From the NCBI GenBank assembly GCA_964651535.1, contig CAZYYE010000004.1:1-64000 (forward strand): DNA of 64,000 bases, in the 5' to 3' direction. The position numbers and the translations under genes were made by a program. The notes beneath the pieces were generated by a model. The model worked only from the letters and a program-made list of their open reading frames with translations. It did no database searches and was not told the DNA's origin. Source of the stretch: Terrimesophilobacter sp964651535 (GTDB taxonomy: Bacteria > Actinomycetota > Actinomycetes > Actinomycetales > Microbacteriaceae). Shown piece by piece: positions 17,285 through 25,927 of the stretch; position 1 is the first letter of the stretch; every line of letters starts with the position of its first letter.

Positions 17285-18136
17285 CTACTTGAGGCTTCCC
17301 GCGGTGATGCCCTCGACGATCTGCTTGTTGAAGACGATGTAGATGATGATCATGGGCAGCGTGATGATGGACAGCGCAGAGAACAACAGCCCGTAGTCGG
17401 TCACGTATCTGCTTGAGAAAGCAAGCAAGCCGGTGGGGATCGTCTTGAGCGAGTCATCCTGAATGTAGAGCAGCGCGAGCAGGAACTCGTTCCAGCTGGC
17501 GAGCGCGGAGAAGATCGCGACCGTCGCGAGGCCCGGCCTCAAGAGTGGCAGCACAAGCGCCCAGAACACACGGAAGTCGCCGGCGCCGTCGATCCTGGCC
17601 GCCTCGAACAGCTCGTCCGGGAGCGCGTCGAGATACACCTTGAGCAGATACACCGCGAGCGGGAGTCCCATGGCGGTGTACGGGATGATGAGCGCCCACC
17701 GGGTGTCGGTGATAGCGAGGTCGGTGAACAGAGTGGACTGGGCGATGAAGTACGACTGCAGCGGCAGGAGCAGTCCGAGCGCAAGAGCGCCCATGAGCAC
17801 CTGTCTGCCGCGGAATCGGTAGCGGCTGAACGCGAACGCTGCTCCGGCACCGAGGAGCAGGATCGCGAACACGGAGGACGCCGTGACGATAGCGCTATTG
17901 AGCGCGTACTGGCCGATGTGGCCGACATCCCACGCTTTCACCCACTGGCCGAGGTCGATGCTGGAAGGAAGAGCGAACGGGGTGGAGAAAATGGCCGAGT
18001 TCGACTTGAAACTCGACGCGACCATCCACACCATCGGGAAGAAGAACACGATCGCGATGACGATGAGACTCAGTGAGAACAGGATGCCAGGAACTCGCGA
18101 TGCGACCCGAGACCGCGTCGTTGCTGTGGTCGTCAT
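17285..18136 (-). CDS. Carbohydrate ABC transporter permease (MalG/DasC-like)
   Basis: A 283-residue inner-membrane component of a sugar importer. It has six hydrophobic segments, beginning GILFSLSLIVIAIVFFFPMVW, and the coupling loop DELFEAARIDGAGDFRVFWAL, which matches the EAAxxDGA consensus of MalG-type permeases. The start at 18136 overlaps the previous permease stop by 4 bp. It is the last gene of the amino-sugar operon. No ATPase is encoded nearby, so a shared MsiK-type ATPase elsewhere probably energises it, as is usual for actinobacterial sugar importers. Confidence 0.92.
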   Translation of the reverse strand: MTTTATTRSRVASRVPGILFSLSLIVIAIVFFFPMVWMVASSFKSNSAIFSTPFALPSSIDLGQWVKAWDVGHIGQYALNSAIVTASSVFAILLLGAGAAFAFSRYRFRGRQVLMGALALGLLLPLQSYFIAQSTLFTDLAITDTRWALIIPYTAMGLPLAVYLLKVYLDALPDELFEAARIDGAGDFRVFWALVLPLLRPGLATVAIFSALASWNEFLLALLYIQDDSLKTIPTGLLAFSSRYVTDYGLLFSALSIITLPMIIIYIVFNKQIVEGITAGSLK

Positions 18137-19014
18137 GAGAGGTCCCTTTCCGCTCGCGAACCGCTGACGCGCGCGAAGATGAGCCCGACGACGACCACGA
18201 TCGCGGTGAGAATGACGGCCATGGCCGACCCGTACCCGACATTGCCGAAGCTGAACACCGACTTCACGAGGTAGGTGGTCGGGATCTCTGTCGCACCGTA
18301 CGGACCGCCATTGGTCATGACGTAGAACAGATCGAAGCCCTGGAATCCGCCCGTCACGCACAGGAGTACGGAGACCGTGATGGCGTTTCGGATCATGGGG
18401 ACCTTCACGCGGCGGAAGATCTGCCACTCGCCGGCGCCGTCCAGTCTGGCCGCCTCGACGATCTCGCTCGGTACCTGATTGAAGGCCGCGTAGAAGATCG
18501 TCATATAGAAGCCGGCAAAAACCCATCCGGATACGACGCAGATAGCCAGAAGAGCCGTGTTCGTGTCGCCGAGCCACACCTTTTGGAGGCTCTCGAGTCC
18601 GAGCCCCTTGAGTGCGGCATTGAGCAGGCCGAAGTCGGCGTTGTATACGAATTTCCACAACACGGCAACGACCACCATGGGCAGCATGACCGGGGTGAAG
18701 ATCGCGACCCTGAACCACAAAGACCCGCGCCGGATAGCGCTCACGAGCCCTGCAAGGCACAGTCCGACGAGAACTTCCAGGACGAGCGTCACGGCGATGT
18801 AGAAAATCACGTGCGCGAAGGAATCGCGGAACAACGCGTCCCCGATAGCTTTCGCATAGTTCTCGACCCCGACGAACGTCATCGGGCCGTATCCGTTCCA
18901 CTCCGTGAAGCTGTAAACGAAAGTCATGAAGACCGGCCACAAAATGGCGAAACCGAACACGAGCATCGCCGGCCCGAGGAACAGGTACGGCGTCGCGCGA
19001 CGGGTCGCTTTCAT
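18133..19014 (-). CDS. Carbohydrate ABC transporter permease (MalF/DasB-like)
   Basis: A 293-residue membrane permease that pairs with the MalG-like protein. The first segment is YLFLGPAMLVFGFAILWPVFM; the coupling loop is SEIVEAARLDGAGEWQIFRRV, fully consensus. It lies 61 bp after the binding-protein gene, with a strong hairpin in that gap, and overlaps the next permease by 4 bp. The operon context (GH84 enzyme, sugar kinase, SIS isomerase, GntR regulator) points to uptake of N-acetylglucosamine or its oligomers. Confidence 0.92.
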   Translation of the reverse strand: MKATRRATPYLFLGPAMLVFGFAILWPVFMTFVYSFTEWNGYGPMTFVGVENYAKAIGDALFRDSFAHVIFYIAVTLVLEVLVGLCLAGLVSAIRRGSLWFRVAIFTPVMLPMVVVAVLWKFVYNADFGLLNAALKGLGLESLQKVWLGDTNTALLAICVVSGWVFAGFYMTIFYAAFNQVPSEIVEAARLDGAGEWQIFRRVKVPMIRNAITVSVLLCVTGGFQGFDLFYVMTNGGPYGATEIPTTYLVKSVFSFGNVGYGSAMAVILTAIVVVVGLIFARVSGSRAERDLS

Positions 19015-19034
19015 TTTCTACCGCCTTCCGGGGG

Positions 19035-19071
19035 TCCGTCCCGCCCGCGTGCGAAACGCGGGCGGGACGGA
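19035..19071 (-). terminator. Intercistronic 15-bp hairpin after the amino-sugar binding-protein gene
   Basis: The arms at 19035-19049 and 19057-19071 are perfectly complementary (TCCGTCCCGCCCGCG) with a 7-base loop. It sits just after the binding-protein stop and before the permease start, with no U-tract. A role in partial termination or 3' mRNA protection is likely. Confidence 0.75.
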
Positions 19072-19075
19072 AGGA

Positions 19076-20341
19076 TCAACCGAGCTTCTGGTCGAGACCG
19101 GCCAGAGCGTCCGCCGGTGATTTCTGCCCGCCCAGGACCTCAGCAAGAGCCGAGTACAGGGCATTGGCCGTCTCGAGGTCGTATCCCGTGTCGGGCGGGA
19201 GCACGATGGCCGGTGCGCCGTGCAACAGGTCGTTCAACCTCGCTGAGCGGGAGTCGATGTCCTGTCCCACCGATGCGGAAAGCGCCATCGGGGTGAGTTC
19301 GGCTTCGATGAACGCCTTCACGTTGTCCTCGCTGTTGAGCAGAGCGAGAAACTCGGCGGCGGCATCCTGCTTCGTGCTCTTTGCGTTCACGATGTAGCCG
19401 GTCACGACGCCGATCACGCTGTCCTGATCGCCCGCGCCGCCCGGAATGGCGGGCAGGTTGATGTAGTCGAAGTCGAGGTCAGGTGCTTCGTCAATCGCCC
19501 AGCTCACGAGCCAGGACCCGATCGCGTGCATCGCGGCGGAACCCTGGAAGAACAATTGTGCGCCCTCATTGTCGTCGATCGCATTCACCGAATCGTTGAC
19601 GCACTTGTGATCAGCGAGGTCCTTGACGTAGCCGAACGCTTTCTCCCATTCCGGTGTGGAGAACGTGGCGTCTCCCGCGAGGGTCGAATCGTAGACATCC
19701 TCGCCAACGACCCGCGAGGTGAGGTGTGCCAGCCAGTTGCCCGCGGCCCACAGGTCCTTGTTTCCGGACGCGATGGGGATGATCCCCTCGGCGTTGAGCG
19801 CGTCGCACGTGTCGAGCAGTTCTTCCCACGTCGTGGGGGGCGTGATTCCCGCGTCTGCGAAGATCGCCTTGTTGTACCAGAGCACGTTCGTCACGTCCTC
19901 CGAGTGCGGGATCATCAGGATCTTCTCGTCGACCGTGACGGAATCGAAGACCGCGGGGTCGAACAGATCCTTGATCGGACCGCTCTGAACGGCATCCGTC
20001 AAGTCGGCCGCGAAGCCGTCCGCGTATCTGGTCTCCATCCGGCTGCCCGCCCACTCGAAGTAGATGTCGGGCGCGTTGCGTCCGTTGAGCAGGTTGGGAA
20101 GGCCGATCGTCTGGTAGAGGTCGTCATCCTGATAATTCATCTCGACCTTCATGTCGGGATGGTCTTTCATGAACTGTTCGGCGACGGAGTCCCAGACGCG
20201 GATCTGCGCCTCGCCGGGCGAGCCCATGGCGATGCGCAGCGTGTTGTCGTCGGCTCCTCCTCCGGGGGTGCAGCCCGCAAGTGCGAGGGCGACAGCGCCC
20301 GCCGCAACGGCCGCGACTGCTTTCGTGGGGTGGTGTCTCAT
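19076..20341 (-). CDS. Sugar ABC transporter substrate-binding lipoprotein
   Basis: A 421-residue family 1 binding protein. The signal peptide AVAAVAAGAVALALAGC ends in a lipobox Cys, so the mature protein is lipid-anchored. The mature part begins LRIAMGSPGEAQIRVWDSVA. The domain with LWYNKAIFADAGITPPTTWEE is the typical family 1 sugar-binding motif. It is the first transporter gene of the operon, placed right after the GH84 gene. Ligand probably a GlcNAc-type sugar, from context only. The following hairpin would raise its expression over the permeases. Confidence 0.9.
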   Translation of the reverse strand: MRHHPTKAVAAVAAGAVALALAGCTPGGGADDNTLRIAMGSPGEAQIRVWDSVAEQFMKDHPDMKVEMNYQDDDLYQTIGLPNLLNGRNAPDIYFEWAGSRMETRYADGFAADLTDAVQSGPIKDLFDPAVFDSVTVDEKILMIPHSEDVTNVLWYNKAIFADAGITPPTTWEELLDTCDALNAEGIIPIASGNKDLWAAGNWLAHLTSRVVGEDVYDSTLAGDATFSTPEWEKAFGYVKDLADHKCVNDSVNAIDDNEGAQLFFQGSAAMHAIGSWLVSWAIDEAPDLDFDYINLPAIPGGAGDQDSVIGVVTGYIVNAKSTKQDAAAEFLALLNSEDNVKAFIEAELTPMALSASVGQDIDSRSARLNDLLHGAPAIVLPPDTGYDLETANALYSALAEVLGGQKSPADALAGLDQKLG

Positions 20342-20353
20342 GGTGCAGCTCCT

Positions 20354-21709
20354 TTACTGTGATGGTGCGGTGATGATGTGGTCGTGTGGCTTCGGGGGTC
20401 CGAGGCCGGTAAGTTCAGCGAGGGCCATGTCCAGGACATCGCCGAAGACTCGAACCCGCGCGTCGCGCAAGCTCGTGAGGTAAGGGCCGAGAACGCGTGG
20501 CCCGTCGACCTCGAGTTTGCCCGCACGGTGGAGTTCGGCGATCTTGCGGATTGCCATCGCACCCACCTCGAACGCCGCAATCCACGGTCGGGCCTCTGCC
20601 ATGAGTTGAGGGTTCTCAACCTTTCCCCGAAGCAAGTGGTCAGCCGCTCGCGCCAACCGGTCTGCAAGGTCAGACAGTTCATCTGCCGCGGCGGCGACGT
20701 CCCCGAAGGAGCGGTGGAAGAAAAAGGAATCCAGGGCCCGCTGAAGTGTCGGGGCGTCATCGGCGGAAAGGCACGACGTGCGCACGTTGTCGGCGAACAC
20801 GGCGTAGTCGTCGGCGTCCGATCCGGCCACCGAACGAATGGCATCAGTCCAGCTGGCTTCGGCGTCGTAGTCATCCGGCGCGATCAGATAGTCGGCGATC
20901 GTGGCGAACGCGATTGTGGAGGACTCGAAAAGCTCCATTCCGTTCGCGATGATTCCGGTAGCGGACTCATGCAATCGGGGGTCGCGGCCCAAATAGGGTC
21001 CAACGTGCAGCTCGTACGTCATGGCGACGTCATTGACCGGATAGTTGTCCCAATACGTGGGGCGCCGGCCGGTCGACTCGGCGAACGCGGCGGCATCGGC
21101 GAGATCGAGGGTGGCGGAGCAAATGGCTCGGCCGGTCCACAGCAGGTCGATGCGGGGATCCAGGCCGCGGCCGAGCTGCACGATGTAGTCCTCGTTTCCG
21201 AGACCCCAATATTGGGTGGGGCACACGAAGAAGCGGCCGCTTCCTGGCGATCTCGAGAAGATGTCGTCCACGAGATCGATGTGCGCGGTCACGAGGTCGG
21301 CGAATGCGTCCGCATCCGTCGGATGCTGAAGGGTCGGCGGGATGTCGTCGAGCAGAAGGCCGAAATCGTCGACGCCCAGCGCGGCGACCGATTCGAGTTT
21401 GGCGACGAGCCGATCGCGGTCTGCGGCACTCGAGTACTCGATGGAAAGTCCGGGGGACAGGCAATAAACGAAATCGATGTCTCGCGCTCGGCAGGCCTCG
21501 ATGAGTTCAGACAGGCGAGAGAGCTCGGTACCCGTGTACATCGTGCGCCAGTCGTGACGCACGAGGGAGTCGTCTTTCGGGGCGTACACGAACGTGTTCA
21601 TTTGCTTGTGGGCGAGGAAATCGATCAGCGTTGTGCGCTGCTCGTGAGTCCACGGTGTTCCATAGAACCCTTCGATCACGCCGCGAATGGCGAACGGGGA
21701 GTCGGTCAT
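20354..21709 (-). CDS. GH84 family beta-N-acetylglucosaminidase (O-GlcNAcase-like), cytoplasmic
   Basis: A 451-residue TIM-barrel enzyme. It opens with AIRGVIEGFYGTPWTHEQR (residues 7-25), the GH84 first-strand motif. The paired catalytic aspartates are in FGLLLDDIPP (D121-D122), matching the adjacent Asp pair used for substrate-assisted catalysis. YWDNYPVNDVAM is a further GH84 hallmark. No signal peptide is visible, so it probably acts on imported substrate in the cytoplasm, unlike secreted bacterial hexosaminidases. It overlaps the SIS gene by 4 bp. The C-terminal third is helical, as in other GH84 enzymes. Confidence 0.9.
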   Translation of the reverse strand: MTDSPFAIRGVIEGFYGTPWTHEQRTTLIDFLAHKQMNTFVYAPKDDSLVRHDWRTMYTGTELSRLSELIEACRARDIDFVYCLSPGLSIEYSSAADRDRLVAKLESVAALGVDDFGLLLDDIPPTLQHPTDADAFADLVTAHIDLVDDIFSRSPGSGRFFVCPTQYWGLGNEDYIVQLGRGLDPRIDLLWTGRAICSATLDLADAAAFAESTGRRPTYWDNYPVNDVAMTYELHVGPYLGRDPRLHESATGIIANGMELFESSTIAFATIADYLIAPDDYDAEASWTDAIRSVAGSDADDYAVFADNVRTSCLSADDAPTLQRALDSFFFHRSFGDVAAAADELSDLADRLARAADHLLRGKVENPQLMAEARPWIAAFEVGAMAIRKIAELHRAGKLEVDGPRVLGPYLTSLRDARVRVFGDVLDMALAELTGLGPPKPHDHIITAPSQ

Positions 21710-22446
21710 CGGCTTTCCGCTCTGTGCACGTAGCGGTGGTTGTCCGCGTCTCCCACGGTCGTGTTGCTGCTCGAGTACACCTCGGGCATCACCCCGCGAG
21801 ACACGAGCAGATGCACGGTCTCCGCTACGATGGCGTTGAGGATCGCGGTTCCCACGACGGACGAGGTGGGCGCAACCTTCTTCGGGAACCCGTCGATCTC
21901 CACGGCAGCATCGCCTACGCTTCCGCCGTTGTCGATCACGATGTCGGCAAGTTCGTGGAGCCGGGGCAAGTCGGTGTGCCGCGCTTCGGACGACGTTGCG
22001 TGGTTCATGCTCGTGATGGCGATGACGGACGCCCCGCTCGTGCGAGCCTGCTGGACAAGCTCCGACGTGACGGCGTTGCTGCCGGAGTTCGATGCCGCGA
22101 TGAGCACGTCGCCGTCGGCAATCGGATGGTCCGCCAGCAATGCGTCGGCGAGTCCAGGGAGGCGCTCCAGAGAGGTGCTGAGCGTTGCGCTCGCGTGCAG
22201 CATGAGCCCTTCGAACAGAATCGGGTGCACGCGCACAAGGCCGCCTGCGCGGTAGTACATCTCCTCGGCGAGCATGTGGGAGTGGCCGGTGCCGAAGACG
22301 TGAACGGCGTTATCGCGCTCCAGCGCTGCGGCGATAAGCTCTGCCGCGGACTGAATGTTGGTCCACTCCTCGCCGGCGAGCCGCCCAATGAGTTCTTGCG
22401 CTGTCGCGAGGTAGCGGCGGCCCGGTGAATCGGCACGAGTGTTCAT
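21706..22446 (-). CDS. SIS domain sugar isomerase family protein (UPF0309-like)
   Basis: A 246-residue protein with one SIS (sugar isomerase) domain. Motifs are VHVFGTGHSHMLAEEMYYRAG for the phosphosugar-binding start and DVLIAASNSGSNAVTSELVQ for the Ser/Thr-rich phosphate loop. ETVHLLVSRGVMPEVYSSSN near the C-terminus is typical of this uncharacterised group. It could bind or isomerise an amino-sugar phosphate formed by the neighbouring kinase. The start at 22446 overlaps the kinase stop by 4 bp. Confidence 0.85.
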   Translation of the reverse strand: MNTRADSPGRRYLATAQELIGRLAGEEWTNIQSAAELIAAALERDNAVHVFGTGHSHMLAEEMYYRAGGLVRVHPILFEGLMLHASATLSTSLERLPGLADALLADHPIADGDVLIAASNSGSNAVTSELVQQARTSGASVIAITSMNHATSSEARHTDLPRLHELADIVIDNGGSVGDAAVEIDGFPKKVAPTSSVVGTAILNAIVAETVHLLVSRGVMPEVYSSSNTTVGDADNHRYVHRAESR

Positions 22447-23363
22447 GCGGCGTCCTTTTCCTTCCACACGTGAATGAGCTCCCGGTATCGCCCGGGAGAG
22501 TCGAATGCGCCGAGGCGCAGCGCGCCGTCAAGCGGTGTTCCGTCCGCGCTGCGTGGCGCGAGCCTCGGTTCGCCTGCGAGGAGGGCATCGAGTCGTTCTC
22601 GCAGCGCAGAGCCCTTCTCGAGTAGCCGACCACCCAGAGCGAGAGGCACGACGCCATCCGGAATGATGGAAAGCGCATCGTGCACAGTCGAGTGCAAGCG
22701 CGCCGCAGCCTCATCGGCGATTTGCGCGGCGACCGGATTGGACGAGCTCGCGTCGAGAATGTCCTTCGCGAACTGGGCGATGGCGTTGATCGGTGATTCG
22801 GATTCCGGCAAACGAGCGTGCAGGCCGTCAAGTGGCCCGAACCTCGCCTGGACCAGCTCGGTGAGCGGCCCGGTCTCGCGGCGGTCATGACTCCGGAGCG
22901 CACTCCGCAGTGCGCGCCGGCCGATCCAGAACGCTCCGCCTTCGTCGCCCACGAGGTAGCCGTGCCCGTCGATTGCGCGGGGTCTTCCCGAGACCGGAAC
23001 GGCGAGACACGCGACGCCCGTGCCGACCACGAGGCTTAACCCTGGTTCGCCGGACAACGCACCGCAGTGGCCCGTCACGGAATCATCCGCAAGCCAGACT
23101 TCACCAGCCCCGGTCGCGGCGGCGGCGAGACCGCACAGTCGATCGGCGGCGCGGGAATCCGTCGGAGACGTGGTCAGACCGAGCACCACGCGGTCGACGG
23201 GGGGAAACGACCCCGTCACGACTGCTTCTTCGATCGCCCTCGCGACGGATGCGACCGTGTCCGTGGAGCGGACCACTCCGCCGACTTCGACCAGGAGCTC
23301 GGAGTTGCTGTGGCGCACGCGGATGCCAGACTGACCGCCGTCGACCGCCAGAATCGCGGTCAT
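22443..23363 (-). CDS. N-acetylglucosamine kinase-like protein (BadF/BadG/BcrA/BcrD ATPase family)
   Basis: A 306-residue kinase of the ASKHA fold. The phosphate-1 loop is ILAVDGGQSGIRVRHSN; LADDSVTGHCGALSG carries the second Asp-containing motif; LSLVVGTGVACLAV and GYLVGDEGGAFWIGRRAL match the GlcNAc kinase branch, where GDEGSG is conserved. It should phosphorylate the hexosamine released by GH84 using ATP. The start at 23363 overlaps the regulator stop by 4 bp. Substrate is inferred from fold and context. Confidence 0.88.
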   Translation of the reverse strand: MTAILAVDGGQSGIRVRHSNSELLVEVGGVVRSTDTVASVARAIEEAVVTGSFPPVDRVVLGLTTSPTDSRAADRLCGLAAAATGAGEVWLADDSVTGHCGALSGEPGLSLVVGTGVACLAVPVSGRPRAIDGHGYLVGDEGGAFWIGRRALRSALRSHDRRETGPLTELVQARFGPLDGLHARLPESESPINAIAQFAKDILDASSSNPVAAQIADEAAARLHSTVHDALSIIPDGVVPLALGGRLLEKGSALRERLDALLAGEPRLAPRSADGTPLDGALRLGAFDSPGRYRELIHVWKEKDAA

Positions 23364-24103
23364 CCTGCTCTCCTCGCGCGGCCCGAAGAGAAGGCCCCGC
23401 CCGAAATGTCCGCCGACAGTTGATAACGGTCGCCCCGGTAAATGCAGTTTGCGATCATGATGACCCGTCCGCGCACATCGGAATCGACCATGCGGATCCG
23501 CAGGCACGCCTGGTCGTCGGGAATCGCCAGCAAGTCGCGGATCTTCGGGTCGGGCAGGACGGGCTCGATGGACACTTTCGCGGCCCCGGTGATGATGCGG
23601 TAGCGGTCAGCGAGCAACTCGTACAGCGAACCGTCGAGTTCTGCCCTCTCGAGACCGGGAACCAACCGGGCAGGGAGCCAGACCGTTTCGACCGCCATCG
23701 GGTCTTTGCTGGCCAGGCGCAGTCGTGTGAAGCTCAGGACTTCGTCACCGACGGGGATGCGCAGTTGCGCGGCGAGCGTGCCGTCGGCGGGGAGGGAGCG
23801 AAACGCGAGAAGCCTGCTGGAGGGGACGAGCCCGCGGTCCCGCATGTCCTGGCTGAACGACGTGAGCCCGAGCAAACGCACGAACGGTTGCGGCGTGACG
23901 TACGTTCCCGAGCCGTGCCGGCGCTCGACAATCCCTTCGGCCACGAGCGAATCGACCGCTCGCCTCAGGGTCATGCGCGCGACGCCCCATCTTTCGCTCA
24001 GATCCCGCTCGCTCGGGAGCCGGTCGCCGACGTTCGCGATCGCCACAAGCTCGCGCAGTTGCGCGCGAATCGCGTTGCGGGAGGACAGGTCGCTGGGTGG
24101 CAC
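23360..24103 (-). CDS. GntR family regulator, HutC/DasR subfamily (UTRA ligand domain)
   Basis: A 247-residue repressor with a GntR HTH (LPSERDLSERWGVARMTLRR, then IVERRHGSGTYVT) and a UTRA domain from about residue 95 that binds small effectors. DasR, NagR and YvoA, from the same group, sense glucosamine-6-phosphate or GlcNAc-6-phosphate and control amino-sugar genes. The GTG start at 24103 is followed by the whole kinase-SIS-GH84-importer operon. TAGACCA(C/T)T elements upstream resemble half of the DasR/NagR operator, so autoregulation is likely. Confidence 0.9.
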   Translation of the reverse strand: MPPSDLSSRNAIRAQLRELVAIANVGDRLPSERDLSERWGVARMTLRRAVDSLVAEGIVERRHGSGTYVTPQPFVRLLGLTSFSQDMRDRGLVPSSRLLAFRSLPADGTLAAQLRIPVGDEVLSFTRLRLASKDPMAVETVWLPARLVPGLERAELDGSLYELLADRYRIITGAAKVSIEPVLPDPKIRDLLAIPDDQACLRIRMVDSDVRGRVIMIANCIYRGDRYQLSADISGGAFSSGRARRAG

Positions 24104-24147
24104 GAGGCAATTAGATCGTGGAATTGCCGGCAGGGCAAGAGCCGCTT

Positions 24148-24159
24148 TAGACCACTTGC
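24148..24159. promoter_or_regulatory. dre-like half-site 1
   Basis: TAGACCACTTGC, matching the right half of the DasR/NagR operator (TAGACCA). The same 12 bases recur at 24283-24294. It lies 45 bp upstream of the GntR gene start. Confidence 0.5.
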
Positions 24160-24246
24160 AAACTCACCGACCCACCATGGGTAAACAACTCTGACACGAT
24201 CAAACCCAGTAAATCAGGGAGTGAAATCGCACAACTGAGCGTGCCC

Positions 24247-24257
24247 GGTAGACCATT
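24247..24257. promoter_or_regulatory. dre-like half-site 2
   Basis: GGTAGACCATT, in the middle of the divergent region. GG-TAGACC resembles a dre operator lacking the CT at its centre. Confidence 0.45.
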
Positions 24258-24279
24258 CTGAATTTGCACTCGCCGTGAC

Positions 24280-24294
24280 AGGTAGACCACTTGC
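24280..24294. promoter_or_regulatory. dre-like half-site 3
   Basis: AGGTAGACCACTTGC lies just ahead of the -10 box (24305-24310) of the GNAT gene, within its promoter. Repeats 12 bases of site 1 exactly. Confidence 0.5.
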
Positions 24295-24304
24295 TCCGCC
24301 ACGA

Positions 24305-24310
24305 TACTCT
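24305..24310 (+). promoter_or_regulatory. Leaderless -10 box of the GNAT gene
   Basis: TACTCT ends 6 nt before the GTG at 24317. It supports GTG as the start and a leaderless mRNA. Confidence 0.5.
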
Positions 24311-24316
24311 AGCGGC

Positions 24317-24925
24317 GTGACCATCATCAGACCTGCCACACTTCAGGACATGCCAGGCGTATACCGCGTATGCCTGCAGACCGGCGACTCGGGGCGAGAC
24401 GCAACGGGAATGTTCCGCAATCCCGATCTGCTCGGACACATTTATGTCGGCCCCTACCTGATTGGACATCCACGCCACGCGTTCGTCGTTGCCGACCGCG
24501 AAGGGGTTGCAGGCTACATTTTCGCGGTCGAGGATACGCTCGCTTTCGAGGAATGGCAGCGGATTCATTGGTGGCCCGCGCTGCGCGAGCAGTACCCGCG
24601 CATTCCCGATGACGATGTGAGGCCGAATGCGAATGACGAGGACCTCATCCGAACGCTGCACGAACCGCCCTCGACGCCGGAAACACTTCTCGGGGACTAT
24701 CCCGCGCACTTGCACATCGATTTGCTGCCGCGCATCCACGGCCAGGGGTTCGGGCGAAGGCTCATGGAGCTCGTCGAGCAGCGCCTGCGCGAGCGGGGCA
24801 TCCGCGGAGTGCATTTCGGGGTGAGCCCGGAAAACCCCAAGGCGGTTTCGTTCTATGAGCACCTCGGATACGGCGTGCTCCTTGAGACCCCCGACGACAT
24901 CTATTTGGGGATGAGGCTGTCGTGA
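24317..24925 (+). CDS. GNAT acetyltransferase, resembling the C-terminal domain of eukaryotic O-GlcNAcase
   Basis: A 202-residue protein. It starts TIIRPATLQDMPGVYRVCLQ, a GNAT first strand and helix. The acetyl-CoA motif A reads HLHIDLLPRIHGQGFGRRLM, with QGFGRRL as the pyrophosphate loop, and the family end is NPKAVSFYEHLGY. Actinobacterial GNATs similar to the C-terminal acetyltransferase-like domain of human O-GlcNAcase are known, and the divergent GH84 gene makes that comparison attractive. The substrate is unknown. The GTG at 24317 is set by the leaderless promoter; its last 4 bases overlap the next gene. Confidence 0.82.
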   Translation: MTIIRPATLQDMPGVYRVCLQTGDSGRDATGMFRNPDLLGHIYVGPYLIGHPRHAFVVADREGVAGYIFAVEDTLAFEEWQRIHWWPALREQYPRIPDDDVRPNANDEDLIRTLHEPPSTPETLLGDYPAHLHIDLLPRIHGQGFGRRLMELVEQRLRERGIRGVHFGVSPENPKAVSFYEHLGYGVLLETPDDIYLGMRLS

Positions 24926-25926
24926 TCCTCCCCGCACCCAGAACCGCCCCGCTTGTCGGCGGGCCGCAATTGCGATGGGGGGTCGTCGGCCTGGGTGAGA
25001 TCGCCGGCGACTTCGTCGCAACGCTCCACGCGAACACAAACCAGCGCGTTCAGGCAGTGGGGTCGCGCTCCGTGGAGCGCGCGGACCGCTTCGCCGCAGA
25101 ACACGGCATCCCGAATCGCTACGGCGACTATCGGCAGCTCGTGGAGGATCCGACCGTCGACATCGTGTATGTGGCTTCCGTGAACAGCGAACACCGGGCG
25201 CTCGCGGAGCTTGCCGTGGGCGCGGGAAAACATGTGCTCGTGGAGAAGCCCATGGGGGTGAACGCCGAGGACACTCGTGCCATCGCTGAAGCTGCGCAAC
25301 GTGCTGGCGTGTTCGCGATGGAGGCGATGTGGAGCCGATTCCTGCCCCAGACGGATGTTCTCCGGCAACTCCTGGACGATGGCGTCCTGGGGGACATTCC
25401 ACTCGTGACCGCCGATTTCGGAGCGAACTTCGGAGATGACCGGTCCGCTCCGGTGTTCCAGGAAGCGCTCGGCGGAGGCGTGTTGCGCGACATCGGCATC
25501 TACCCGGTCTGGTTTGCGCGATTCGTGCTCGGCTCGCCGACGGCGATCACCGTCCGCGGTTCCCGACTGGATTCGGGCCTCGACGCCCAGGCGTCCATCA
25601 TCCTGGATGCGCGTGAGGGCGCTCAGGCGCTCTTGTCGACGACGATCCTCGCGGACACTCCGACGGTCGCGAGCATCAGCGGCACGGCGGCGCGCGTCGA
25701 GGTGCGAAGTCCGTTTCTCATGCCGGATGGCTTCGACATCGTCGTGGGCGACGAGCGCCAGTCGTGGACGGATCGCAGCGGTCTCCGTTTGCGGGAAGGG
25801 CTTTGCTGGCAGGCGACGGCGATCGCGCAGCACGTCGACGACGGCCTCACCCAGTCGCCGCTGCACACCCTAGACGATTCGCTCGCGATCATCGAGACCC
25901 TGGATTCGGTGCGCTCGCTGTTCTGA
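24922..25926 (+). CDS. Gfo/Idh/MocA family oxidoreductase
   Basis: A 334-residue NAD(P)-dependent dehydrogenase. The Rossmann fold begins WGVVGLGEIAGDFVATLH; the family motif EKP is in GKHVLVEKPMGVN; DIGIYPVWFARFVLG includes the His-free variant of the conserved DxGxY region. C-terminal half forms the substrate-binding sheet. Such enzymes oxidise sugars, inositols or diols; the substrate cannot be assigned. The GTG start overlaps the GNAT stop by 4 bp, so both share the promoter facing the amino-sugar operon. Its stop is one base from the convergent lldD stop. Confidence 0.88.
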   Translation: MILPAPRTAPLVGGPQLRWGVVGLGEIAGDFVATLHANTNQRVQAVGSRSVERADRFAAEHGIPNRYGDYRQLVEDPTVDIVYVASVNSEHRALAELAVGAGKHVLVEKPMGVNAEDTRAIAEAAQRAGVFAMEAMWSRFLPQTDVLRQLLDDGVLGDIPLVTADFGANFGDDRSAPVFQEALGGGVLRDIGIYPVWFARFVLGSPTAITVRGSRLDSGLDAQASIILDAREGAQALLSTTILADTPTVASISGTAARVEVRSPFLMPDGFDIVVGDERQSWTDRSGLRLREGLCWQATAIAQHVDDGLTQSPLHTLDDSLAIIETLDSVRSLF

Positions 25927-25927
25927 G

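Noticed and set aside
20378..21733. 451-codon frame opposite the GH84 gene, same length as the real gene
   Set aside because: Equal length is a coincidence of GC-rich frames; no motifs, and the GH84 catalytic pair is on the other strand.
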